Source of the DNA: Saccharicrinis sp963667815
GTDB taxonomy: Bacteria; Bacteroidota; Bacteroidia; Bacteroidales; Marinilabiliaceae
Length of the DNA: 64,000 nt
Assembly (NCBI GenBank): GCA_963667815.1
Contig: OY764021.1
Strand: one strand, 5' to 3'
Both the position numbers and the translations under genes were made by a program. This document shows positions 44,777-52,508 of this stretch, piece by piece (within the stretch, counting starts at the first letter, position 1; each line of letters begins with the position of its first letter). Under the pieces are notes generated by a model that was given only the letters and a program-made list of their open reading frames with translations, had not been told where the DNA came from and ran no database searches.

Positions 44777-46056
44777 TATATTGTTACATTATAGGTTGCA
44801 CTTGAACCGAAAGCAATGGCAGGTATATATACAAAAATCTTATATCCAATAGCTGTAAAGCCATTAACTCCATTAACCTGTAGGTTTACTTTTGTGAAAG
44901 TATCTACAACTTCGGCATTTAACTCTGCATAGTTCACACTTGTCAGGTCACGAAGTGTATCAGGATAAGCTATAAGAATACGTTTGGCACCTGCAGGTAT
45001 GTTCAAAGTGAATGCAGTACCGTTTGCCGGATTCATTCTCTTACCTGCTAAAGCTCTAATTTCATCAGAAGTAGAAGGATTAACCGAACCTAAATCAGTA
45101 CCATAAAAAGCCTGGCGACCTCCTGAGTAAGTTAACGTGTCTGATAAATCGCCTGCTAGTATTTTTCCGTCCGGAACTTCAACACCCATGTTATTCAGCT
45201 TCGTTAATCCTTCATCATAATAGGCTGTAGCTGTATATTTAAGATATGCACCATCTTGTACCTGGATGGAATCTTGAACAAAGTTTTGTAATGCAAGTAC
45301 ATCTAATAAAGAAACATTCGCAGCTCCATTAGTGCTAAGCTGCAAAAGATATCTATTAATACCACCTGCATCTTTTTGATTGAAGGATGGGACTATGGTA
45401 GGATTAACCATAGTCCCTGCTTCTACTGTAGTGTTGTTTGGCGTGATACCAAATGTTGGAGAATAATATATAACAGGATTAGCTACTTGAACAAAGCTCT
45501 TAATGATGTTAGTCAGCGATATTTCTTTGGGAATCGTATCACCATCTTTGAACGAGCCTTGCTCTGTGCCGTTTACAATAATATCTTCACTTAATTTGAT
45601 TGAATTTGTATTTAAAGCAGCAATTACTTCATCAATTTTTTCAGAGGTTGGCCCGATCTTATTAACCAGGACACCATTTATCAATACAACTTCAATATCA
45701 AGTATTAAAAGTTTTTCTGTTTCACCTTCAGCAATTCCAGGAACCACATAAGTAAATCCCTCTTTACTGAATGTAAGATTTACTGAATCCGATGTTTTTC
45801 GATATACAAATAACTTATACCTGGATCCATTCATGTGATTATATAACTCCAGGTTAAAATCTCTGTCTGAATCTACACGAAACTCATTGTATTCATTGTT
45901 GTAAAGATCAAGTAATAACAGGCCAACAGGCTCTACTTCTGTTAAATATAAGGGATGTCCTACGGGATATTTCTTAGTACCATCACTTATATAAACAATA
46001 TCAGGGGCTTTTGCTTTAATCCCTGCAGCATCCATTATTACTCTTCCTGTACTCAT
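44776..46056 (-). CDS. Beta-rich structural protein, probable spike/vertex component
   Basis: A 426-residue protein, mostly predicted strands, starting MSTGRVIMDAAGIKAK. It has an N-terminal region shared in style with fibre-base proteins (VYISDGTKKYPVGHPLYL, FRVDSDRDFNLELYNH) and a repeat-free C-terminus ending SATYNVTI. No family recognised. Placement between small capsid-like genes and the fibre gene suggests a virion base or spike. Confidence 0.72.
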   Translation of the reverse strand: MSTGRVIMDAAGIKAKAPDIVYISDGTKKYPVGHPLYLTEVEPVGLLLLDLYNNEYNEFRVDSDRDFNLELYNHMNGSRYKLFVYRKTSDSVNLTFSKEGFTYVVPGIAEGETEKLLILDIEVVLINGVLVNKIGPTSEKIDEVIAALNTNSIKLSEDIIVNGTEQGSFKDGDTIPKEISLTNIIKSFVQVANPVIYYSPTFGITPNNTTVEAGTMVNPTIVPSFNQKDAGGINRYLLQLSTNGAANVSLLDVLALQNFVQDSIQVQDGAYLKYTATAYYDEGLTKLNNMGVEVPDGKILAGDLSDTLTYSGGRQAFYGTDLGSVNPSTSDEIRALAGKRMNPANGTAFTLNIPAGAKRILIAYPDTLRDLTSVNYAELNAEVVDTFTKVNLQVNGVNGFTAIGYKIFVYIPAIAFGSSATYNVTI

Positions 46057-46062
46057 TTACAA

Positions 46063-46350
46063 TTAACTTTCCTGTGTAATAGCAACAGCTTTGCGAACTT
46101 CAACTAAGCCCACATCGCTACCTATAAAATTGATAACCCAATCATCTGTCCAGGTGTAACCAGAATCGCCTGGCATTTCAACGGCAGTTCCTTTTTCAAT
46201 CTTGATCAGAGGCGCACCTCCATTATAACCAAGGTAACAGTCAGAAGCTCCCTTATTGAATACAGTGAAGCTCACAACCATTCTTGCACTAAAAGTCTCT
46301 CCACTTTTGGTGATTGTATCTACCGCTAACCTTTTTTCAAGTAGTTTCAT
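46063..46350 (-). CDS. Small beta-sandwich-type structural protein
   Basis: A 95-residue protein with alternating strands (FSARMVVSFTVFNKGASDCYLGYNGGAPLIKIEKGTA) typical of small jelly-roll or beta-sandwich virion proteins. It overlaps the upstream gene by 1 base and is 6 bases from the next. No family recognised. Confidence 0.65.
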   Translation of the reverse strand: MKLLEKRLAVDTITKSGETFSARMVVSFTVFNKGASDCYLGYNGGAPLIKIEKGTAVEMPGDSGYTWTDDWVINFIGSDVGLVEVRKAVAITQES

Positions 46351-46742
46351 TATACTTTCTGAGCGTCTCTGGTTAGTAGAAATACAATGTCGTATTCAAG
46401 ATCTGAAGTAATAGGTTCAGGAAGAACAGTTGTTACTTTGATTCTATGACCATCTGCTTTGATGTTCATCGGTAGAAACCTGTCTTTAAACGACATTCCT
46501 GCTGCTTTATCGCTTTGTAAAAGGTTTTTATGTACTGCGGAAATATATCGGTTGTCTTTATCATCCAAACCAATACGATAGGTAGAAATACCTCCTGTTT
46601 TGCTTTCTAAAACCGCAATACCAATACATCTTGTATAAGCTGAATTTAGGATATACTCTTTAGTATAGGAACCTGCTCCGGTAGCACTAGGTAAAGCAAT
46701 TGTTTCGGTTTGATAATGAATTTCCTTATTGTTTTGGTTCAT
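46350..46742 (-). CDS. Small beta-rich structural protein (possible minor capsid protein)
   Basis: A 130-residue protein read from ATG 46742 (MNQNNKEIHYQTETIALPS). A longer reading from TTG 46772 would run through a terminator stem and is rejected. Strand-rich sequence with SAYTRCIGIAVLESKTGG and HRIKVTTVLPEPITSDLEYDIVFLL. Candidate second jelly-roll or cement protein next to the capsid candidate upstream. No family recognised. Confidence 0.68.
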   Translation of the reverse strand: MNQNNKEIHYQTETIALPSATGAGSYTKEYILNSAYTRCIGIAVLESKTGGISTYRIGLDDKDNRYISAVHKNLLQSDKAAGMSFKDRFLPMNIKADGHRIKVTTVLPEPITSDLEYDIVFLLTRDAQKV

Positions 46743-46755
46743 CAGTAAAGGATTT

Positions 46756-46788
46756 AAAAAAGGTGGTAGCAAATAACCACCACCTTTT
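46756..46788 (-). terminator. Intrinsic terminator after capsid candidate gene
   Basis: On the minus strand AAAAGGTGGT...ACCACCTTTTTT folds and ends in a T-run, 42 bases past the stop at 46830. Partial termination here would raise the level of the upstream gene relative to downstream structural genes. Confidence 0.8.
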
Positions 46789-46829
46789 CACGTTTAAAAC
46801 TCAAATTTTCAAATGGATATATGGTATGC

Positions 46830-47435
46830 TTACTTAGTAGCAGTTTCAGTTCCGATTAAACGCACCTGGATAAAGTGGTCATCAGCTCCTGCTGTGATAC
46901 CTGCACCAGGATTGAACTCCAACTGAATGTCAATTGGTTTTTGTTCAATAAGGATAACAGGAGTACCTAAGTGAAGTACATCTTCCTCTCCTTGAGTCTT
47001 TGCAGACTTGTCAGATACGGTAAAACGCTCTACTGGTAACTTCATTAAAGTTTTACCATCTTGTTTGATGATTAACTTCGCTCTTAATAATTCAACAGGA
47101 AAAACACTTACATCTGAAGAATAAGCAATCTTATCTGCAGTTGTGTTATTTGCCGTTGCATCTTTACCGTAACCAATTTTGATACGGCCTACTGCAACGT
47201 TTACACCTTGCTCCAATTTGTTTGAATCGAAGTCTGATTTACCAACTTCTTTATCGTTGGTTGTGCGAAGAAGGTCATAAATACCACCTGCTTCCGAGAT
47301 TTCAGCGGTATGAGTAATATCGCTATCAATAAAACGAACTTTACCTGCTTTTAATTCAGCTATAGTTTGTTTTGGAAATAAATCTTGTTTTCCTTTTAGG
47401 AATCTTTGTTCCTTAGTGTAATCGCTTTTTAACAT
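46830..47435 (-). CDS. Beta-rich protein, major capsid protein candidate
   Basis: A 201-residue protein read from ATG 47435 (MLKSDYTKEQRFLKG). A GTG 20 codons upstream lies within a hairpin and is less likely. After a basic N-terminus it is almost entirely strand-rich (KAGKVRFIDSDITHTAEI, VNVAVGRIKIGYGKD, VELLRAKLIIKQDGKTLMKLP, QKPIDIQLEFNPGAG, DDHFIQVRLIGTE), with no cysteine or membrane segment, as in jelly-roll capsid subunits. It is flanked by a 5' hairpin (47467-47485) and a 3' terminator, marking a stable, abundant transcript. This is my best guess for the major capsid protein; no family signature proves it. Confidence 0.65.
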   Translation of the reverse strand: MLKSDYTKEQRFLKGKQDLFPKQTIAELKAGKVRFIDSDITHTAEISEAGGIYDLLRTTNDKEVGKSDFDSNKLEQGVNVAVGRIKIGYGKDATANNTTADKIAYSSDVSVFPVELLRAKLIIKQDGKTLMKLPVERFTVSDKSAKTQGEEDVLHLGTPVILIEQKPIDIQLEFNPGAGITAGADDHFIQVRLIGTETATK

Positions 47436-47466
47436 TTTAGCTCTTAATTTATAGTTACTTAAAACC

Positions 47467-47485
47467 CTCCGGCATTGCACCGGAG
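47467..47485 (-). promoter_or_regulatory. Leader hairpin of the capsid candidate
   Basis: CTCCGG-TGCAATG-CCGGAG stem about 31 bases before ATG 47435, followed on the minus strand by GTTTT. It may stop upstream transcripts or protect the 5' end of a processed mRNA. The sequence AACTATAAATTAA before this ATG also precedes the ATG of the gene at 48026. Confidence 0.6.
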
Positions 47486-47519
47486 TACTTTTCACTCAAT
47501 TAGTAAATTCCAGAATTGA

Positions 47520-48026
47520 CTATACTAGGTCTTCCAACTCACCAAGACCTTCTAACTCGTAGTCATCGTACTCGTCATAGTCGTCACCATCAAGACCTAC
47601 AAGATCTTCATAGTCGTCAAGGTCTTCATCGTCTCCATTCAAACCCTCAACCATATAAGTTTGACCACTTTCGTCCTGAACCAATTGTGGTTGACCGTTC
47701 AATCCACCTAATTCGATGATGTTTCCATCTTCATCCTCGTATAGTTCTCCTAATCCATTGATAGAAGGACTAACCTTACTTAGCATAGGAACTTTCTCAG
47801 CTACTAATCCAATTGTTGACACAATACCAATTGCAGCTAATCCCATTCCGAAGGCTTTCATCATTGGACTTTTTCCTTTAACAGCAAGGCCTACACCTAC
47901 ACCGGTTGCACCAATCGCAGCAACCGGATTAGTAGTCCCGTCACTCTTCTTCATTAATTTAACGGCAGCTCCTCCGGCAAATGCACCTCCCGAGACTGCT
48001 AAAATTTTGTTAACTTCGTTGTTCAT
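47520..48026 (-). CDS. Membrane protein with acidic GL(N)G-segmented tail
   Basis: A 168-residue protein. The N-terminal half has two or three hydrophobic stretches (AVSGGAFAGGAAVKL, VAAIGATGVGVGLAV, GMGLAAIGIVSTIGLVA). The C-terminal half is strongly acidic (runs of Asp/Glu/Tyr) and divided by GLG and GLNG motifs near 90, 107, 130 and 159. The same GL(N)G motif recurs in the two upstream late proteins. It is likely a virion membrane or scaffold protein that is cut or bound at these motifs. No family recognised. Confidence 0.7.
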   Translation of the reverse strand: MNNEVNKILAVSGGAFAGGAAVKLMKKSDGTTNPVAAIGATGVGVGLAVKGKSPMMKAFGMGLAAIGIVSTIGLVAEKVPMLSKVSPSINGLGELYEDEDGNIIELGGLNGQPQLVQDESGQTYMVEGLNGDDEDLDDYEDLVGLDGDDYDEYDDYELEGLGELEDLV

Positions 48027-48063
48027 TTTAATTTATAGTTATCGGCAGTTGCGATGCCGGTTA

Positions 48064-48723
48064 TTAATTTAAAACTCTCTGTAGTCGCTCTTGATTCACT
48101 TGTTGAACCAGAGCGGCTACATTTTCAGGTTTAACCTGGTTGCGTTGAATCGCATTATTGATCTTTATAAAATCATTGATTGAATAAGAAGGACTCCTCT
48201 TTACAGGCGTTAATGATACACCTGGCTTTGAAGGTTTATCAATCCGATTAATTGGAGTTACCGCTTTTGCAGGTTTTGCAAGCCTGGTTGTTTTTTCGTT
48301 CATGACCTTAATCATTTGCTGAACTCTTTTCTTAGCCTTGCGCTTTTTAGCCTTTTTCTTTTGACTTTTATCCCAAGCATCCAGGCCAACCTGTGCAGCC
48401 ATTAACGCAGCACTCGCAGCCCACCCTACACCAGGAATAAAAGAAAGAACGGTACTTGCTATTGGTAAAGCTTTGTGAATGACTTTTAAGGCTGTTTTAC
48501 CAACCTTCTTAGCTACTTTCCAAACTTTCTTACCAATCTTTTTATGTAGCTTAACTACCTTCTTACCAATCTTTTTAATTTTCTTACCAATACGTTTCAA
48601 CCATCCATGTAAAGCTCCCAGTGAACCTAACCCATGTACTCGTTCGTACATGTATGCACCATCAAAAAAGTATGAAGCATCACTCCCTACTGCATCTGGT
48701 GCGAAATAGACGGTTGTATTCAT
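48064..48723 (-). CDS. Late protein with FFDG-YER module and Lys-rich amphipathic helix
   Basis: A 219-residue protein. Residues 18-38 (YFFDGAYMYERVHGLGSLGA) match the same module in the next protein upstream. Then comes a strikingly regular Lys/Ile/Gly amphipathic stretch (RIGKKIKKIGKKVVKLHKK, about 45-75), then a hydrophobic segment (ALPIASTVLSFIPGVGWAASAALMAA, about 83-110), then basic repeats (KKKAKKRKAKKR). This could disrupt or coat a membrane and bind DNA. No family recognised. Confidence 0.72.
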   Translation of the reverse strand: MNTTVYFAPDAVGSDASYFFDGAYMYERVHGLGSLGALHGWLKRIGKKIKKIGKKVVKLHKKIGKKVWKVAKKVGKTALKVIHKALPIASTVLSFIPGVGWAASAALMAAQVGLDAWDKSQKKKAKKRKAKKRVQQMIKVMNEKTTRLAKPAKAVTPINRIDKPSKPGVSLTPVKRSPSYSINDFIKINNAIQRNQVKPENVAALVQQVNQERLQRVLN

Positions 48724-50166
48724 TTATGCAGCCTTTCTGTTACTCATTTTTGCAACTGTAAATGTTAATCCAACTGCTAGCCCGATCATAAGCACCGTTT
48801 TCATATCCATATTGGATCCAAAACCTGCATTGTTCTGGCTTTGATTCATGTTATACATTGTTTGTAATAACTCTGCTTTCTGTTCGCTAGCCTCAGCTTT
48901 AGCATTACTTTCTGCTACTTTTTGCGCATCTTGAGCCATTAACCTGGCTTCAAAATTTGAGATACCTGCATTTGCTTTTGCTTTTGCATCAATGAGTTGA
49001 TTTACTAGCTTATTGTCTGGTGCTGCTGCTTTTACCACATTAAGAATCTGATCAATTCCCATCGACTTATCCATGTTCTTTGCAATGTCGATCATGGTTT
49101 GTGGAGTTACCGATGAAGATCCATAACTCGAACCAATGGGGGTAAGTTGTGCAGGTGCTGAAACATTAACAGGAGTAAGACCTTTAGACTGCATAGGTTG
49201 TAAAGAGGTAGCTTGACCTGCATTTTTATTCTTCTTACTAAAAAGCTTAAAAACACCTCGTTTTGTACCATCCTTTTTATGCACAATCTTTTTGATGGCT
49301 TTACCTCCAATTTTCTTAATGCCTTTACCTACTATCTTTGCTACTTTCAATATCTTAGATAGAAAGCCTAAGCCATTAAGTCCTTGTAAACCATTAAGAC
49401 CGTTTAATCCTTCGAAATTGGCACGTTCATAAAAATCTATACCATCGAAGAAAACTACATTATCATGAGGTACTTGTGCAGCTTCCTCAGAATAATACAG
49501 ATTATCAGCAATGGCACTACCATTTAATCCATTCAAGGATAAAGAGGGTGTGCCATTCAAATATTTGATAGGTTGCATAAATAAATCGTGTTTACCTGTA
49601 AAGGGATGTTCTTCATTGAATGTATCTAACACAGGGTCGACCGTGTAGTAATTATTTGATAAAGAAGCTTTTCTTCCGTCTTTTGGAACGACTACATAAA
49701 CATGTTGGAAGTATGGTTTTCCATTGATTTTAACCATTCTTAAAGAAAATGGAATCTTTAAATTGGATAAGATTGAACCAATGAAGATTGAATAACAATC
49801 ACAATCTACTCCGACTGTTCTATCTGCCCAGGCTCGTACCGGCCTTCTTAATTCTTCGTTAGCAGGGTCATCCGGTTTGTATTGGATATGAGTGAAAACG
49901 AAATGGAAGATGTTGTTTAATGTAGCTTGTAGGTTGTTACCTACCAATACAGGGGCAATTCCTTTGGTATCATCAAGTGTGCTTTTGATGATATCTGCCA
50001 TATAGCCAATAGTGTCATTGGTTGTACCTGCGTAAGTCAGGTATTTGTCCTGGCGTTGGGGTGGTTTGAAATACTTGTTATATTCCATACCACTTTTAAT
50101 CTTGCGCTTTCCACTAGCAACAAGCCCTAAATTTCCTATGCCATTTAAGTACTTAATTGGATTCAT
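48724..50166 (-). CDS. Transglutaminase-like cysteine-protease protein, virion maturation candidate
   Basis: A 480-residue protein. The N-terminus is MNPIKYLNGIGNLGL. A transglutaminase-like domain (about 60-200) has the catalytic Cys in GVDCDCYSIFIGSIL near 116-120, His in PYFQHVYVVVP near 152 and Asp in YTVDPVLDTF near 177. A second PIKYLNG follows near 197, then FFDG...FYER near 243, GLNGLNGLQGLNGLGFL near 257, a Lys-rich helix (VGKGIKKIGGKAIKKIV), a Gln/Ala-rich linker and a C-terminal membrane segment (MKTVLMIGLAVGLTFTVA). The three catalytic positions suggest an active peptidase or crosslinking enzyme in the virion. It overlaps the upstream gene by 4 bases. Confidence 0.82.
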   Translation of the reverse strand: MNPIKYLNGIGNLGLVASGKRKIKSGMEYNKYFKPPQRQDKYLTYAGTTNDTIGYMADIIKSTLDDTKGIAPVLVGNNLQATLNNIFHFVFTHIQYKPDDPANEELRRPVRAWADRTVGVDCDCYSIFIGSILSNLKIPFSLRMVKINGKPYFQHVYVVVPKDGRKASLSNNYYTVDPVLDTFNEEHPFTGKHDLFMQPIKYLNGTPSLSLNGLNGSAIADNLYYSEEAAQVPHDNVVFFDGIDFYERANFEGLNGLNGLQGLNGLGFLSKILKVAKIVGKGIKKIGGKAIKKIVHKKDGTKRGVFKLFSKKNKNAGQATSLQPMQSKGLTPVNVSAPAQLTPIGSSYGSSSVTPQTMIDIAKNMDKSMGIDQILNVVKAAAPDNKLVNQLIDAKAKANAGISNFEARLMAQDAQKVAESNAKAEASEQKAELLQTMYNMNQSQNNAGFGSNMDMKTVLMIGLAVGLTFTVAKMSNRKAA

Positions 50167-50636
50167 GCTGTAGTATTTTGGGTGATATTAATTTCTTGTC
50201 CATTGACCACGCATGAAAGCACTACCTTAAATTGGCGGTTTGTACTACTCAGAATAGATAAGTTCCTGGTGATATTTAGTGTTGAAGCTAACAGCTTAAT
50301 ATCCCTAACTCGTGTAGTATCTTTAGGGTTTATTGTAAATTCTTTATTGATTGTGGTAGTTGCAAGAGGAGAAGGAGAACCATTATTGATATAGTAGATA
50401 TCCGCTTTTAACTTTGAGCAATTTGCGCTAACTCCCGTTAGATTGATTAAATCTGCAGTTAATCGAAGTTCTACTCCGGACCAGGATATCTTATGTACCT
50501 TAAAGCCACTTATGGCAATAGAAATGTTCTCTTTTAAATATTGCTTGGTTTGAGGTATTAGTTTAGTCGTTACATATTTATATGCAACTAAACTTCCTAA
50601 AACAATTCCTGATATGAGCAATATTTTCTTTGACAT
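50163..50636 (-). CDS. Membrane-anchored LEA/WHy-like protein
   Basis: A 157-residue protein: N-terminal anchor (ILLISGIVLGSLVAYKYV, 5-22) and a beta-sandwich like LEA14/WHy domains (SGVELRLTADLINLTGVSANCSKLKADIYYINNGSPSPL...). It is the first gene of the long late operon, immediately behind a TAnnTTTG box. The fold guess is moderate and the function is unknown. Confidence 0.7.
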   Translation of the reverse strand: MSKKILLISGIVLGSLVAYKYVTTKLIPQTKQYLKENISIAISGFKVHKISWSGVELRLTADLINLTGVSANCSKLKADIYYINNGSPSPLATTTINKEFTINPKDTTRVRDIKLLASTLNITRNLSILSSTNRQFKVVLSCVVNGQEINITQNTTA

Positions 50637-50640
50637 GCCT

Positions 50641-50648
50641 CAAACATA
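50641..50648 (-). promoter_or_regulatory. Late-operon TAnnTTTG promoter box (leaderless)
   Basis: On the minus strand TATGTTTG ends 4 bases before the ATG at 50636, so the first late gene would be translated from a leaderless mRNA. All genes from 50636 to about 36530 follow on the same strand. Confidence 0.6.
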
Positions 50649-50746
50649 GCACGTCAGAAAGGGCAGCGTTTTACGATTTGTTGTGATTTGTCGTAGTTTG
50701 AATTTCTTTGTTGTTTTTTGATAGACTTTTGCTGAAAATATTTTTT

Positions 50747-50754
50747 TAATTTTG
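50747..50754 (+). promoter_or_regulatory. TAnnTTTG box for the small HTH gene
   Basis: TAATTTTG on the plus strand, 64 bases before the ATG at 50819. It is back to back with the late promoter, so the product may control late expression. Confidence 0.5.
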
Positions 50755-50818
50755 GACTGATTGAATTGGTTGGTTGCAAAATAAGAACTAGAACTAAAAC
50801 AGCTTAACTATTAAATTT

Positions 50819-51025
50819 ATGCAATCAGCGCAGATTAAGGTTGACTATTTGCCAAAAACAAAAAAGCAATTAGCACTTGAATATGACATATCACCTGCTA
50901 CTATAACTAAATGGTGTCGAAAGATAAATATTGACACACAAGAATTATTGACCATTCCAGAAGTCAAACTGTTTTATAAGCATTATGACTATCCAGAAAA
51001 AAATGTAGTTGTATCCAGGGGGTAA
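50819..51025 (+). CDS. Small helix-turn-helix protein
   Basis: A 68-residue protein with an HTH typical of small phage regulators: TKKQLALEYDISPATITKWCRKINID near 15-40. It is encoded divergently from the late operon with its own promoter and terminator, the position expected of a late-gene activator or repressor. That role is inferred. Confidence 0.75.
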   Translation: MQSAQIKVDYLPKTKKQLALEYDISPATITKWCRKINIDTQELLTIPEVKLFYKHYDYPEKNVVVSRG

Positions 51026-51058
51026 AAAAAAGCTTGTCAAATGACAAGCTTTTTATTT
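51026..51058. terminator. Bidirectional terminator
   Basis: AAAAAGCTTGTCA-AAT-TGACAAGCTTTTT, between the convergent HTH gene and the gene ending at 51102. Confidence 0.88.
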
Positions 51059-51101
51059 TTAAATGCATTTATAAAATGTTAATGAGTGTATTTTATATAC
51101 T

Positions 51102-51527
51102 CTATACTATTGTTCCTGGTTGTTTAATTAATTCTACTAAATCAGTTTCCGTTGCAGGATCGTTTTTGCAGATATCATCTATTAAACGAAGTGATAAGTT
51201 ATGTGAACTTCCTATTAAAGTAGTACCATTATTATCAAATTTAACTCCAAGTAAATAAATTGGTTCAGCATATTCATTTAATGGTTCATATCTATCAACT
51301 ATTTTAATGTAATACTCTGTATTATTTCGAACTTCTTCAAACCTATCTCCAATTATAGCAAAAAATGAAGCTAAATAATTAAAAGATACAATTGTTAATG
51401 GTATTGATGTAAGTCCGGATATTAAACCTGAATCCCACACATCTTTTTTATTTAAAAGATTTATCCAACCTTCCCAATGATCTATAATACCAAAATCATA
51501 TAGATAATTTATTTTTTGTTTTACCAT
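51102..51527 (-). CDS. Protein of unknown function, early/middle region
   Basis: A 141-residue protein, MVKQKINYLYDFGIIDHWEGW..., acidic overall, with one weakly hydrophobic stretch (LTSIPLTIVSFNYLASFFAIIG, about 38-60). It lies 2 bases downstream of the zinc-finger gene. No family recognised. Confidence 0.65.
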   Translation of the reverse strand: MVKQKINYLYDFGIIDHWEGWINLLNKKDVWDSGLISGLTSIPLTIVSFNYLASFFAIIGDRFEEVRNNTEYYIKIVDRYEPLNEYAEPIYLLGVKFDNNGTTLIGSSHNLSLRLIDDICKNDPATETDLVELIKQPGTIV

Positions 51528-51529
51528 TT

Positions 51530-51841
51530 CTATTTTTCTCTATGTGCCTTATTTCTACATGAATCACTACAATAAACTGCTTTAGGTTTTGCAGGTATAA
51601 AAGAATTACCACAATACTCGCAGTCTCGTTCAGGGGAAGTTACAGGGGGTTGCTCTAATATATCCCTGGAACTAATTTTAAAATACTTTGCAACGTTATT
51701 ATGTTCTCGTATCGTTGCACCTGCACAACCGTTTATAATAGCTTTTGTGCGCTCTTTACTTAAAACTGATGCAAAAAAAGCATCATCCAATTGGCCGGAT
51801 TGCTCTTTTTGCATCAAAAATGGTTTTAAATGTGATCTCAT
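51530..51841 (-). CDS. Zinc-ribbon small DNA-binding-type protein
   Basis: A 103-residue protein ending with a four-cysteine treble-clef-type motif CEYCGNSFIPAKPKAVYCSDSC (C-x2-C-x14-C-x3-C, about 75-96), as in small phage and transposon zinc-finger proteins. It is preceded by a helical part (ERTKAIINGCAGATIREHNNVAKYF) that could be an HTH. Probably nucleic-acid binding. In an operon with its neighbours (2-base gaps). Confidence 0.75.
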   Translation of the reverse strand: MRSHLKPFLMQKEQSGQLDDAFFASVLSKERTKAIINGCAGATIREHNNVAKYFKISSRDILEQPPVTSPERDCEYCGNSFIPAKPKAVYCSDSCRNKAHREK

Positions 51842-51843
51842 GG

Positions 51844-52206
51844 CTACTTAATGGATTCAAGATTTAATTTCATATACTTTTCACACAACTCTTTTGCTTC
51901 ATCAATTTCTTTTCCTATTACACATGCATTCTCTTCTATTCGCTGTAAGTTACAACGAGAAGAATTGAAATAGTCAAATACATAAATAGTTTGTGCTTTA
52001 ATTAGTTCCTGTTTATTAATGTCGAATATCCTAATATCTAAAAAGCAATGACAACCAATGCTTGTTTCAATGGTATATAATCCTTCATTACTACCTAGTG
52101 CCATTTGATGTTTTAAGTTCTTTTTGCAAAGTCTGGCAGCTTTATTTATAATTTCGGAGCGCAATTTTTCAATCTCTTTAACTTGCTCTTCTATATTTAA
52201 AAACAT
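51844..52206 (-). CDS. Protein of unknown function
   Basis: A 120-residue protein with helical ends (EEQVKEIEKLRSEIINKAARLCKK; EIDEAKELCEKYMKL) and a central strand region (GLYTIETSIGCHCFLDIRIFD). No family recognised. It starts the three-gene unit and a hairpin precedes it at 52224-52245. Confidence 0.65.
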   Translation of the reverse strand: MFLNIEEQVKEIEKLRSEIINKAARLCKKNLKHQMALGSNEGLYTIETSIGCHCFLDIRIFDINKQELIKAQTIYVFDYFNSSRCNLQRIEENACVIGKEIDEAKELCEKYMKLNLESIK

Positions 52207-52222
52207 AAGCTTTAAATTTAGG

Positions 52223-52246
52223 TAAAACGCCTCGAAAGGCGTTTTA
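52223..52246. terminator. Terminator/hairpin between small genes
   Basis: AAAACGCCT-CGAA-AGGCGTTTT, a stem with a stable tetraloop and T-run, just past the stop at 52258. Confidence 0.8.
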
Positions 52247-52257
52247 AAGTTTTAGTT

Positions 52258-52479
52258 TTACTTTTCTTCTTCCTCTTCTTCATCCTCAAAATCATCATTA
52301 CCGCCTTCAAATAGAATGATTGTTTGCGCCATAGAAACAACGGCCTGAGGACTAACAACCTTTGCAGGATAAGCTGCTTTTAAAATCTTTTCAGAATCAA
52401 CCAATAATTCTTCCATTGTTTCAGGGTCACTAATTAATTCTGATTCTTCTAAGGCCTTTCTTAAACTTTCTTTGTTCAT
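52258..52479 (-). CDS. Small acidic protein controlled by array 3
   Basis: A 73-residue protein with a polyacidic C-terminus (DDFEDEEEEEEK). No family recognised. Its start lies 30 bases from the nearest TGACGTCA of array 3, so it is the first gene behind that array. Acidic phage proteins of this size often bind and inhibit host DNA-binding proteins, but nothing proves that here. Confidence 0.65.
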   Translation of the reverse strand: MNKESLRKALEESELISDPETMEELLVDSEKILKAAYPAKVVSPQAVVSMAQTIILFEGGNDDFEDEEEEEEK

Positions 52480-52508
52480 TTTTTTTTATTTATAGGATTA
52501 TTAATTTA

